From: Nephrocerus scutellatus
Taxonomy: Eukaryota > Arthropoda > Insecta > Diptera > Pipunculidae
Length of the DNA stretch: 64,000 nt
Direction of reading: 5' to 3'
Assembly: GCA_947095585.1 (NCBI GenBank)
Contig: OX352761.1
Span: 96,367,333-96,431,332 of the forward strand
Below are positions 54,481 to 64,000 of this stretch, one piece after another. The translations under genes and the position numbers were made by a program. The notes beneath the pieces are model-generated. The model did no database searches, was not told the origin of the DNA, and saw only the letters and a list, made by a program, of their open reading frames with translations. Position 1 is the first letter of the stretch, and the number at the start of each line of letters is the position of its first letter.

Positions 54481-56435
54481 AAACAAACAGACAACAGTCG
54501 TCAAGGCAAGTTAAATAAACGTTTTTAATTATGGAGCATAGCGTTTTCAAGCATCAATATAAACAGTCATACGAAGAGATATCATTTCAATGGAACAAAC
54601 CAATAAAATTGGACTAGAGTGGCTTTTATAACCCGTTTTGACATTATGCTTTTAACGAATGCAACTGTCCGTTGCCGAAAGTGCTTAAATCGACTTTTTT
54701 AACTGCATCTAGACGTGGAATATTTTACGGCTTTAATCGAAATGATCATCGTCACTCTCTATACCTCTTAGATTGAAACATAATATTAGCCACTATGCTG
54801 TGGGCTGCATGGTCGTCTTCTGATTCTGGTTTTAAAAATCCGACAATTGCCAAAATTAAATAAAACTTTTAAGGAAAAACCGAATCTATATAATAATGCT
54901 TTCGACTGGTTAACGGTTATAATTTTTGTGCTCTCACTCAAATGGAATTAGAAAAGTTTTGTGTCGTATCGGGGCGAAGCGACAACGCATGCCGTTCTTG
55001 TATGGCATGGCAAGAAGACGAAGAAACAAAATTCAAATCACAAGTTGCCGTATTATTTTATTTCATTTCATTCAACCTTTTTTTTCCTCTTGTATATTAG
55101 GAAAAATATTATCGCAAACAGCAGCGATAAACTTTTACCAAGCGAACGTTGTGCTTTGAATTTTGCTCCGTCCAATGTGTGCAAAAACACTTGTCTGCTG
55201 GAAAAATCTACACAAATTTCAACAGTTTTCCCATCTAAACTAAAACTTTGAATTAAAGATGAAACCAGGGATGCCAAGCCAGATCACCCAGAAAGTGAGT
55301 TTCTTCTTTGTTTAAGTGCTTAAGATGATCAAGTTGTGTTTGTGGGGGTGCGGCAATATCCTATGCAGTTCCAGTTGCATTACGGAGAGAAACTGCAACT
55401 ACTACATGTCCGCAAAAGCAGAAATAAAGTTGCGGTAAGATTGGCTCTCACCACATCACACTCTGGTTTATACGAATGGGCACTTCGACCGACTGGCTCG
55501 CCAGAAGCCATTATTTTAAATTTAATTTCCATCCATCTCAATTCTTTAGAACTTTCGACAGGAGAAGTAGCCGGCGAACGCTTCTGTCGGCATAAATCAT
55601 TTTTTATCCCAAGGAAGCTGACGACGACAAACTTACATAGCTATATGGCAACGACAACGAGTTTAACGGAAGTGATTTCTATTGAGCCTCTATGTTGTAG
55701 CAATAACTACCCTAACAGTCGACATTACCGCTACGCTACCGGCTCTGGAAAATATGCAATGTGCAGGATCTCTGACCGCTATCGCAGTCGCCACACTATC
55801 TGTGCAGGTTGTAAAGTTGCTTTCCTTTTTCGCTTCCGGCAATTAATCAAATTGTAACGGGAATATCGTACTTCGTTTGTACTTTTCTGCGTCGCACGTA
55901 CAGCCATACATACGTATTTACTAACTTATATTGGCAACTACCATACGCGCTATATGATGCTTTCGGATAAGTAAGCGAAGCAAAGGATAGTAGCGTGATT
56001 TAGTTGCAAAATATTTTCTCTCTCTTTGTTTTCTGTTCAGTTTTTTCCCTTAGCTGCAATATATTTGTATTTTTGTGACATACACAAAGATTGTGGTTTT
56101 ACTTCAAATTAAATTTGTGCTAATGAATGCGTCCCCCAGGGGAAAATCGATTTTCCTACATAGAAATTACAAATATACACTTGCAAATAACTACTGGAAA
56201 CTAATTTACGGCTAATTATTGGAAGAAATAGCAGAAGGATTTACACTGCATAAGTATATCGTAAAGTAAAACTTATAAAAGATTAGAGTAGTGAACATTA
56301 AATAACAAAGGTAAGATGCAGTAATCACGATCTGCAATGTCTTTAGGAAAATCGGCAAAAAAACAAATTGCTGTTTTTTGGGAAAAATATTCATATCTTG
56401 TTCTGTATCAATTAAAATGAAATTGTGCGACTTTG
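54481..56435. other. Mostly unique-looking sequence with one longer ORF
   Basis: The 173-codon frame at 55336-55857 (plus) is the longest non-transposon frame in the window but has no recognised domain. Other frames overlap on both strands, and the rest is AT-rich. Confidence 0.4.
55336..55857 (+). CDS. Hypothetical ORF, 173 codons (weak)
   Basis: Opens at GTG. The first ATG codon is at 55360 (YPMQFQLHYGEKLQL). It contains VRKSRNKVAVRLALTTSHS and a cysteine-containing end (EPLCCSNNY, YAMCRISDRY, CAGCKVAFLF). There is no signal peptide, membrane span or known motif, no convincing promoter, and no family resemblance. It may be chance; it could also be an exon, since flanking AG/GT dinucleotides exist. 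Confidence 0.15.
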   Translation: MFVGVRQYPMQFQLHYGEKLQLLHVRKSRNKVAVRLALTTSHSGLYEWALRPTGSPEAIILNLISIHLNSLELSTGEVAGERFCRHKSFFIPRKLTTTNLHSYMATTTSLTEVISIEPLCCSNNYPNSRHYRYATGSGKYAMCRISDRYRSRHTICAGCKVAFLFRFRQLIKL

Positions 56436-56580
56436 TTATCAATTCACATTTACCAACCGATTTTTATGAAATTTTCAATGTATATTGGCAGGTGGGTGAA
56501 TGTTATAGTCTATTGTACACCGCCCACCCATCGGCGGTAAGAGGATGGCGAGGGTTCATGTGTTTATCATTGGAGTGTGG
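56436..56580 (+). repeat. Interspersed repeat B, second copy
   Basis: TTCACATTTACCAACCGATT and TTTTATGAAATTTTCAATGT, then GGTGGGTGAATGTTATAG and GGGTTCATG, match 47.95-48.17 kb in the same order. Ends were not defined. Confidence 0.55.
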
Positions 56581-56649
56581 TTGAACATGGAAAGAATAAG
56601 TGCTTTCGGAAGAAAATCCTAAGAGTATGCATGGAAATGAATAGAAACG

Positions 56650-56850
56650 AACCGCACATCCTTTATTGTTCCGGTGTAAAAATTTCCTCTATTCCTTTAG
56701 AGTCTAGACTCTTTCCGAGGAGTTGGAAACCCTCACATGTACACCCTGTAATCAAAAACTTGTGCCGCCATCTCCTTCTTTATATCGTCCCATAGCACTA
56801 ACGCCAATTCTATGCGAAGTCATGAAATTATTAATAAATCCTCAGCTCAG
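56650..56850 (+). pseudogene. J2-like RT fingers fragment
   Basis: Two overlapping frames give LFPRSWKPSHVHPVIKN and YRPIALTPILCEVMKLLINP. These correspond to the fingers region of a jockey/CR1-type RT (PxxWKxAxVxPVxKK...YRPIALTxIxxKVME). It is followed by an AT-rich run and the 3' end of T4. Confidence 0.6.
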
Positions 56851-57373
56851 TTTTTTTTCCTTAACATTTATTTATTTATATTATAAACATTTTGTTTTAT
56901 TTATTTCTTACAATATAAATAAGCAAATATTGTTCACTTAGGAGCATAAGGAAGAAACATAATTCCTCCATCCTCGTCGATCTTGCGCTAGTCGTTTAAT
57001 TTCTTTCCACGTTCCAGTAGTCCCCGACTCATTCAACACTGATCTCATCCATGTGATACGCGGGCGCCCCCTTCGTCGTGCTCCTTGTGGATTCCATTCA
57101 AACGCCATTTTTGCAATGTCGTCATCCGGTTTCCTCGAAGTGTGACCAATCCACCGCCACTTTCTTCGCCGTATCTAAATCCCAACTGTTTGACTAGATG
57201 TTATTTGTTGCAGGTCGTTTTTTGATATCGTGTTGGGCAAGAATATACAACACACTCTTCTTAGACACTTATTGATGAAAACCTGGAGTGTTTTTGTTGC
57301 AGAATCTGTGACTCGCCAGGTCTCACAACCATATAGAGAAGGACTGATTTCACACTAATTTTAAGAGCGGGGT

Positions 57374-58236
57374 TCATTTATGCGAGACGATATATCTGTC
57401 TTCGAACCGCCATCCTTCGTTATTACTCCCAAGGTAACAAAACTCTTCTACGTCCTCGATGGTTATCACTCGATCGTCCAAGCTTAGCGTCAGAGTAGTC
57501 ATGATACCAGTTTCTATACGCATCATTTTAGTTTTGCTTATGTTGATTTTCAATCCGACTCGTCTTGCATTGGAGATCAAACTTTAAATTTTTGACTTCA
57601 TGTCCGTGATCGAGTGTGTCATAAGGCAGATTTCATCAGCGTAATCAAGATCATTCAGCTTTTGAAATGGACGCCATTCCATTCCATTCGGTGCTTCGAT
57701 GTTTGTTTGCATCATTACACTATCCAAGACGACCAAAAAGAGCAGTGGTGATAATACACAACCTTGACGTACACCTTTGGTGATCTAAAAATTGGCACTT
57801 TGCTTGCCTTTGAAGCGAACACTGCATGTTCACGAATAAGATCCACGATTGTTTCCGGTACACCCAAATTTTGCAGTGCGTTCCAAATAGCGGGTCTGGA
57901 TATAGTGTCAAAAGTTCGCTCAAAATCCACGAACAAGAGAAACAGCGGTGACCTCCATTCTACAGTCTGTTCAATAAAAATCCGCAGTGTGTTGATGTGG
58001 TCCAGACAGGATCGATTAGGCCTAAATCCGGCTTGTTCGCGTCGCAGAAGACTATTCACAATTGGTGATATACGATCTAATATGAGAAAAGCCATGCCTT
58101 GGGGGAGGATCGACAATCTCCGTGATCGTTGAGTCATCAAGGAACTCTCTCCACCTCTCAAGCTGTTGGTCTTCTGTGGCAAGAATATTACCAAACCGGT
58201 CTTTGAGCGGTGGTGTTTGCTTAAAGCCTTCTCCAC
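57374..58236 (-). pseudogene. T4 reverse transcriptase
   Basis: 57715-58236 reads SILPQGMAFLILDRISPIVN, LLRREQAGFRPNRSCLDHIN, LLFVDFERTFDTISR (first Asp), then LGVPETIVDLIREH. After a frame change it reads CVLSPLLF-like sequence, then LDYADEIC, with catalytic YADD altered to YADE at 57632-57643. 57374-57580 continues ISNARRVGLKINISKTKMMR. One catalytic aspartate is lost and frames are broken. Confidence 0.8.
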
Positions 58237-58693
58237 TTAGCTTACGAATTGCATATTACACACCACGCATGTCGCCACACTGAGCTGCATTCTCCGCTTC
58301 CGAAGCGATGTTGTTTGTGAATCACTCTCGATCAATATGCACCATCCTTCTCACTTGGCGTTCCGCGTTATTATATTCCCTTCTTAGATGTTGCCTTTCT
58401 TGCTGCGCACGCGACTGATCCAGCCTGATTTTGATGGCTTTTCAATCCTTAATGCATCTCCAGGTTTCACCTGTTATCCAAGGCTTCCGATGATGTTGTA
58501 TGAAGAATAGCGTTTCTTCTGCTACCTTTTTGCATGCATTTTCGATGCATTCCCAGGTATCCTCTTCATTTGATTACGCGATGTAAGTAGTAAATCGCGC
58601 CTTGTATTCTTCCACTTTAGCAGGGTCTCGCAGTTTCTGTAAATCGAATTTACGCGAAGATCTCTGCTGGCGGCAAATCTCAGCTGGACGTAA

Positions 58694-59341
58694 TCAAATT
58701 ATTCCAATAACTAGATTGTGGTCGCTGTAAACATCAGCGCCTCTGCGAGTCTTTACATTCAACAGAGAGTTGAAGAACATCTTATTGATCAGGATGTGAT
58801 CTATTTGATTACGTGTTATTCCAGCAGGCGATTGCCAAGTATACTTGTGAATATTCTGATGCGGGAACCTAGTGCCGCCAATAAACAGCTGATGACTAGA
58901 GCAGAGATCTATTAATCTTTCTCCATTGTTGTTGCGAGAGTTACCATGACCATGTGGTCCCATAACTGCTTGGAGATCCGTGTTATTGTTCCCAACTTTG
59001 GCGTTAAAGTCACCAAGAATGAGCTTTATATCACCATTGTGGGAACTGGCATTAGTAGCTTCGATTTGGTTATAAAATTCGTCATTAGTCTCGCCATCAT
59101 CTGGGTCGGTGGGTGCATAGCATTGAATAATGGTGATGTTCCTAAATTTGGTGTGGAATCGTGCCATAATTATGCGGTCCGAGATGGGTTTAAATTCCAT
59201 AAGGGACATCCTGGCTATAGGTGTTATAAGGATTCCCACTCCATTTAAATGGGCGCTGTTGTTGCCACTGTACATGAGGTATTGTCCAGTCCGTGTTTGA
59301 AAAGCACCTTGTCCCTTCCGTCTCATTTCGCTGAAGCTCAA
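58694..59341 (-). pseudogene. T4 endonuclease, largely intact
   Basis: A 215-codon frame reads SFSEMRRKGQGAFQTRTGQY (the metal-binding Glu block SEMRW is altered to SEMRR), then LMYSGNNSAHLNGVGILITP. ISDRIIMARFHTKFRNITII and QCYAPTDPDDGETNDEFY follow, then IKLILGDFNAKVGNNN (intact GDFNA), NGERLIDLC and NQIDHILINKMF. It ends RRGADVYSDHNLVIGII (intact SDH). Most catalytic residues of this APE-type nickase are visible, making it the best-preserved non-LTR domain in the window. Confidence 0.85.
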
Positions 59342-59500
59342 AATTTCTATCTTTTAGCGTTCCATTTCACGACAAACTTGAGCTAATTATCGACGATTCT
59401 GTGAGTGTACGAACTTTCCATGTCTCGATCTTAGTCCTTGTACAAAAGCTGAAAGTCGTTACCAAAGAATCCTGTCCATATCCGTGGCTTATTTCCGTAT

Positions 59501-59850
59501 CTAGAGTAAATTATTTAAAGGCTAGGTGACTGGCCCTGCGCAACCCCCTGTAGGAGGACCACAGACTGAAGGTGATTTAGACCTTAAGGCAGACAGACGA
59601 TGAACACATTTATATAGCGAGTCGCATGATACACGACAGACACCCGCGTGTAACCGCCCCTAACATGGAGCAAACAGACACTACCACCCAATCCCGAGAG
59701 TCCGGATCATCCGCCAGACAGCACTCTCATACACTCTACGCTGTCCCCCGTTGTCTAGTATTACGCCCCTGGAGACTGGGCCAAGCTCGCTGGCTGTATC
59801 GTCTTACTCGTTACGATAGCATACAAAGAAGACTTTGCATGCCCAGACCG
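59501..59850. other. No recognised feature between T4 and J2
   Basis: May hold the T4 5' UTR or unrelated sequence. The open frame 59626-59886 runs into J2 and has no recognised domain. Confidence 0.4.
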
Positions 59851-60660
59851 CCAAATATCTTGCAACATCCAAGTTGCTTTGGATGATTTTAAGTCAGAAT
59901 TTATCTGGCTAAATGCTGGCTTTTCGCAGGGCTCAGTTTTGCCCCCGACACTCTTTCTTATCATCATTAACTATATCTTGTCTGCAACTTCCAATTTGGT
60001 ACAAACACTCAATTGTTGACGACAGCAGTCTCAAGTTCTCAAACAACACTCAACAACAACGTAGGTTAAGCAGCTTTAATTCGGATAACAGTTTAAATAA
60101 AATAGTGAAAACGTAATAGACTAGAATTTAAGCTTCCAAAACGCAATGCTGTTTCCTGTTGTTTCAGCGAAACGTAACCCTCCATCCATTATCCATCAAT
60201 GGTTTTTGCATCGAGGAAACGAATCAAAAAACACGCAATTCTCGGTAACGAGATACTCCATTGGAACTCCCCGTTGCCAAAAATGCAGCGAAATGTCTAG
60301 AATTCCTTACACTGTGCAAAAAGTTATACAACTTCTCTAATCCGGCTACCATATTTGCAAATGGTTTATTTGAATGGCCATATCGGTATTCCTAAAAATA
60401 CCTTTCATCTGATAGATAAAATACACCGTAAACTAAAACTTTTTGGTGACGTAAACATCGTTAATTCCATTGATTCGCTCTAACTCCGCAGGAATATTTC
60501 CAAATTTTCAGTGTTTTTTCGCTTCTACCAACACTAAGTAATTGCCGATTTCGTACAGCCTCTCCACAAATTCATCCGCATTATCCGTAGCCTAACTCCC
60601 GCTCATCAGATCACCCATAAGCCTCCCATCTTAATTACAAAGCTGCTCTATTAACATTGG
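59851..60660 (+). mobile_element. J2 non-LTR retrotransposon, decayed copy
   Basis: Reads CNIQVALDDFKSEFIWLNAG, then FSQGSVLPPTLFLIIINYIL (the QGSVLSP block). A degraded DDS box follows at about 60018, and further homology to J2 to about 60.66 kb (AATGCTGTTTCCTGTTGTTT, AAGTTATACAACTTCTCTAA). It starts abruptly and shows many stops. Confidence 0.7.
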
Positions 60661-61894
60661 CCAAAAATCTAATCACAATAGATTCAATGTCAATAATCTA
60701 TCTTAAATTTGCCATTAATACGTCCTAATAAAGGGCCCCTGATGAACCCATAAATTGTTTGACAACAGTTATTACCGATTATCGCATAATTAAAAGTTCC
60801 ATTGTGTCTTTAGTGAAATAAAACCTTCATATAAAATCGTAAACCTCAACTGTTCAATAAAACGTGTTAATATAAAAGTCTCTAATTCATTAATAGACGT
60901 TAATGCAGGCAAGACATGCATTAGCCTGTTTGGTATTCTTTATGCCAACATTGATGTAATATAGCAGCTTACACAAGGACAATGATAATAAAAATAACGA
61001 AAAGAATAAAAGTTTGACATTATTTTCACAGGCTCTTAAACAAGGACATACATCATCCCTATACACTCATGTGTCTATATAATGTATATTTTACGTGATG
61101 TACAGTGCTTATTTAAGAAGTTAGAAATTTGCGAAGAAAACTTTCTTGGCAGCAACAAAAAGTTTATTGTCCTGTCAATTAGTATTGAAGGCTCTCATGT
61201 TCGTAGTTCAGAGCATTTAGAAAAAATTTTCTTCTCCTCGTAAAATTACTTTCGTAAATGAAAAATGATAAATGAAATACAATAATATGTTATGTTTGAT
61301 AAGTTCAATTTTATTAACTGTGCTCGAATGTAACACGATATTACTTTACTAATTTTAATCAAATTCAATTGAGATAAGTTAGTTCCACAATAAGATAAGC
61401 CTTAAAAAAAATTCGGTGACAAAATACTCACCAAGTAATAATTGCACATCCGAGACTTGAGATCTCACTATTAACTTTTAATCGCTTTGAGAAGAAGCTC
61501 CTACGGATAAATATTTTTATGTGAGGAAGAACATTAGCCAGTCGCTTTAAAAAACCGGAGCATTAAATTTATTCAGAAAAAAAAAGGGAACCCCCAAAAC
61601 TGGGTTTCTCTACGTTTCAGGCAATTTCAGTTATGTAGTGCATGCTACAGCAGACTAGTTGACACTTTTTTCTCATACAAGTCAATGATGTCTGGTAACT
61701 CTCATGCGAATTGACGAAAAAATTAAATTTTTAAGCCTTTGTATACGAATGCGATAAAATCTCGTCTGCTACTTTCAGTTTGGACATATTGTTACAAATT
61801 AACAAATAGCAACAGTTTACAAATTTACAGTAGTTATTACTTATTTACTACTTATAACACAATTATTCAGATAGGTGGTAGATGTACTTGTCAA
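60661..61894. other. No recognised feature
   Basis: AT-rich, without coding or repeat signals. Confidence 0.45.
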
Positions 61895-61898
61895 ATAA

Positions 61899-62724
61899 TT
61901 AAGTAGATCTCATAATTATAGAGTCTCTGGAATCGTCCTTCCTCACATACGGCACAAACAATTCTCCGTAAGACTTTTTGCTAAGTACCCAAGACTCGGA
62001 TCCATATGTAAGTACTGGTATGACCCTTGTCTTATACACCAGCAGCTTGGATGTTATGGTTAAATTCCTGGTTTTGAAGGGTCTATACATACTATAGCAG
62101 GGTTTGTTAGCTTTAAGCAACCGTTCGTGTATTTCTGGTTACATGCTGTTATCAGCTTCTACAGTTGATCCGCTATTTTAATTTAGGGACCAATGTTGGA
62201 TCTTTTGCTCGCAGACGTGGCCACCATGTACATTGTTTTGCTCTCATTTATGTCCGGCCCAGATTTCGTGCCACCTGCTCGATCTGGATCAAAGCTTCCT
62301 TGGGTTTCTACCTATGTTGTCAATATCGTCTGCGTAAGCCAGTATCTGAATAGACTTATAGAGGATTGTTCCTCTCGCCGTTACGTCAGAGTCTTGAATA
62401 ATTTTCTCCGATTCAACGATTCAACGCCAGATTGAAGAGGACTCAGGCCAGTCCATCCCCTTGTCGGAGCTCGTAATAGATGTTGAATGGGCTTGATAGT
62501 GATGGGGATATTTTTAATTGGCTTATAACATTGGTAATGATCAACCTACGTTTGCTAACTTCGTCTAGGCTTGGTGGCGGCAGCATATTGTGGTTTTCGG
62601 TCATTGGTGGAGCCTCCAATTCCTCAGTTAGCTGGCCATTTAGTAACTCATTAAAGTGCTCTTCGCATTGCTCTAAGATGCCTTTGAGATCAGATTTCCC
62701 TCTTTGTCTTTGCAGTATGTGCAA
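61899..62724 (-). pseudogene. RTE reverse transcriptase and tail, with internal deletion (right-edge copy)
   Basis: 62443-62724 reads ILQRQRGKSDLKGILEQCEE, HNMLPPPSLDEVSKRRLI (RT entry), then jumps to FNIYYELRQGDGLA, the block just before the palm. RT fingers and the first catalytic Asp are therefore deleted. In another frame LAYADDIDN at about 62.31-62.34 kb keeps the second catalytic pair. 61899-62120 reads RNLTITSKLLVYKTRVIPVL and TYGSESWVLSKK, and ends early. Confidence 0.75.
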
Positions 62725-63085
62725 CGCGGTGTATATTGCGTAATACCGCGAACTCTTTGGTAGAACTTCCGCGCCTGGTGCGGTCCTCGCTCATTGTAAT
62801 GTTCTAGTTCACGGACGAGATTCTTCTCCTAGGATGCTTTCTTTCGCCGTTGAACTGTTTTTTCATATCTTCTGAGCTCTTTATATTCATCGCCGCGTGC
62901 CCGCGTTTTATGAGATTGTTGCATTGCTCGGTACGCAACATTCTTACGTTCAGTCGCTAGCTTAAATTCGTCAAACCAGTAGTTCCGATATCTAAAACTT
63001 ATGCTTAAGATGGATTCAGCAGTACTAGTGACAGTATTCTTAAGGCGTGTCCATTTCTTTTCTACGCCTGACTTTACGGCGAGTC

Positions 63086-63930
63086 CTATCTCCTATCGCT
63101 TGACCGTAGTTTATTCTGCTCTCTTCGTTGCGAAGGGCAGCCGTGTTGAATTGAATCTGATAAGCGGTTGCAGTCTTTCGTGATGATGCAATGCGCGCTT
63201 GGAGAACCATACCAACAAGATAGTGGTCCGAGTTGGCGTTGGCACGTCGGTCGGTACGTTCGTACCGTTATCAGGTTCAGGTTTCGGCGGCGGTCTATCA
63301 ACACGTGATCTATCTGGTTGCGAGTTGCTCCATCAGAAGATATCCAGGTGGTTTTGTGGATATTTTTACGCACAAACCACGCACGACCAAATTATTGCTT
63401 GCTGCCATCTTTATGACTCGTTGTCCATTGTCATTATTGTTCTCGCGTCAGGTATGGGTGCCAAAGTACTGCCTGAATACTGGCTCCCTACAAATTTTAG
63501 AATTCATATACCCCAGAATGATTTTTACATCATACTGAGGGCAGGCATGGAGTTCCCGTTCGACTGATTCAAAGAATTCTCCTTTTTCATCATCAGGGGA
63601 ATACTCTGCAGGTGCGTGAACGTTTACGAGGATTAAGTTCTTAAGTCTGCTCCGCACGCGAAGGATGCATAGCCGTTCATTTACTGCTTTAAAACCGATA
63701 ATAGTGGGTTTCAGTTTTTTGCTAGCATGAAACCCCGCCCCGAGTACATGATGTCATGCATGACAGCTGTTATATATGCCATGTTCTGATTTGTGTCAGA
63801 CCCCATTCCCCGTCCATCTCATCTCCTGAATAGCTGTTATGTCAGCATTATATTTGGACAGTGTATCGGCTAGCTGCTGTGCAACTCGAGCTCTATACAG
63901 TGAGCGTACGTTCCATGAGCAAATTCTTAA
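63086..63930 (-). pseudogene. RTE endonuclease (right-edge copy)
   Basis: 63448-63657 reads LKNLILVNVHAPAEYSPDDE, ELHACPQYDVKIILGYMNSK (GDFNA altered to GYMNS) and REPVFRQYFGTHT. 63086-63373 reads RKNIHKTTWISSDGATRNQI, DHVLIDRR and ITVRTYRPTCQRQLGPL. Upstream, ITAIQEMRWTGNGV (metal-binding Glu) is visible near 63.80-63.84 kb. Frames are broken. Confidence 0.75.
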
Positions 63931-64000
63931 ATCGTTTTCCCGTTTTCGTCGCCGTGGTCGTCGTCGTTCATCAGTGTATCCGAGGCTGATTTTGGGTTCC

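Larger units (their letters stand above)
56930..59500 (-). mobile_element. RTE-like non-LTR retrotransposon T4, near full length but decayed
   Basis: Minus strand, right to left: 5' region, endonuclease (58.69-59.34 kb), linker (about 58.24-58.69), RT (57.37-58.24), tail (56.95-57.35, GRPRITWMRSVLNESG-like, then WKEIKRLAQDRRGWRNY in shifted frames). It is related to but distinct from T3. It lies between two J2-like fragments of opposite orientation to itself. Confidence 0.8.
61895..64000 (-). mobile_element. RTE-type non-LTR retrotransposon, internally deleted, runs off right edge
   Basis: Minus strand, right to left: 5' ORF start and endonuclease (63.1-64.0 kb), linker, RT entry (62.44-62.72), a deletion, RT palm with YADDIDN (about 62.2-62.4), tail (61.90-62.12). 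The 3' end is cut at about 61.90 inside the tail, before the WRD..RKA block present at 1.9 kb. Same family as the copies at 1.5, 30 and 48.5 kb. Confidence 0.8.

Noticed and set aside
59626..59886. 86-codon frame between T4 and J2
   Set aside because: Its end lies inside J2 sequence and the frame shows no domain.

Overview
This is a repeat-saturated, AT-rich piece of an insect nuclear genome. A cyclorrhaphan fly is the best fit, and a tephritid fruit fly is plausible. The reasons are a DD41D 'rosa'-type mariner (a subfamily known from tephritids), jockey-, RTE- and R1/LOA-like non-LTR retrotransposons, a Ty3/gypsy element, Helitrons, a tRNA-derived SINE, and the lack of any long intact cellular gene. 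There are no bacterial operons, rRNA genes or CRISPR arrays.

Layout. 1-2.9 kb: jockey-like reverse transcriptase (family J1, minus), an RTE 3' fragment, an AT-rich repeat called here REP-A, and the helicase end of a Helitron. 3.8-7.4 kb: a rosa-like mariner split by an R1/LOA-type retrotransposon. 7.8-10.0 kb: a complete non-autonomous Helitron carrying thirteen 144-bp tandem units. 11.3-17.1 kb: J2 and J1 fragments, several REP-A copies (one holding a SINE), and a candidate host exon. 17.8-26.4 kb: an RTE-like element (T3) interrupted by REP-A, itself interrupted by a very young 5.1-kb Ty3/gypsy element with 426-bp LTRs. 28.4-29.6 kb: a candidate host terminal exon followed by an internally deleted rosa mariner. 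30-32.6 kb: an RTE copy. 34.3-37.5 kb: a Helitron end, REP-A, J2 and a mariner fragment. 41.4-42.6 kb: J2. 44.0-45.2 kb: a Helitron containing a 200-bp MITE, then REP-A. 46.2-49.8 kb: gypsy remnant, REP-A, and a degenerate RTE copy. 51-52.6 kb: another non-LTR element (J3). 56.4-60.7 kb: J2 fragments around an RTE-like element (T4). 61.9-64.0 kb: an RTE copy running off the right edge.

Nearly every coding stretch is a truncated, frameshifted or internally deleted transposon, in mixed orientation and nested, as in heterochromatin, a TE-rich intron or a piRNA-cluster-like region. The gypsy element is the only nearly intact one, with a single in-frame stop. Three short open stretches beside splice-like signals (16.48, 28.43 and 40.84 kb) are the only hints of cellular genes. 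Family labels J1, J2, J3, T3, T4 and REP-A are local to this annotation. Boundaries of truncated elements are approximate unless exact ends are stated.
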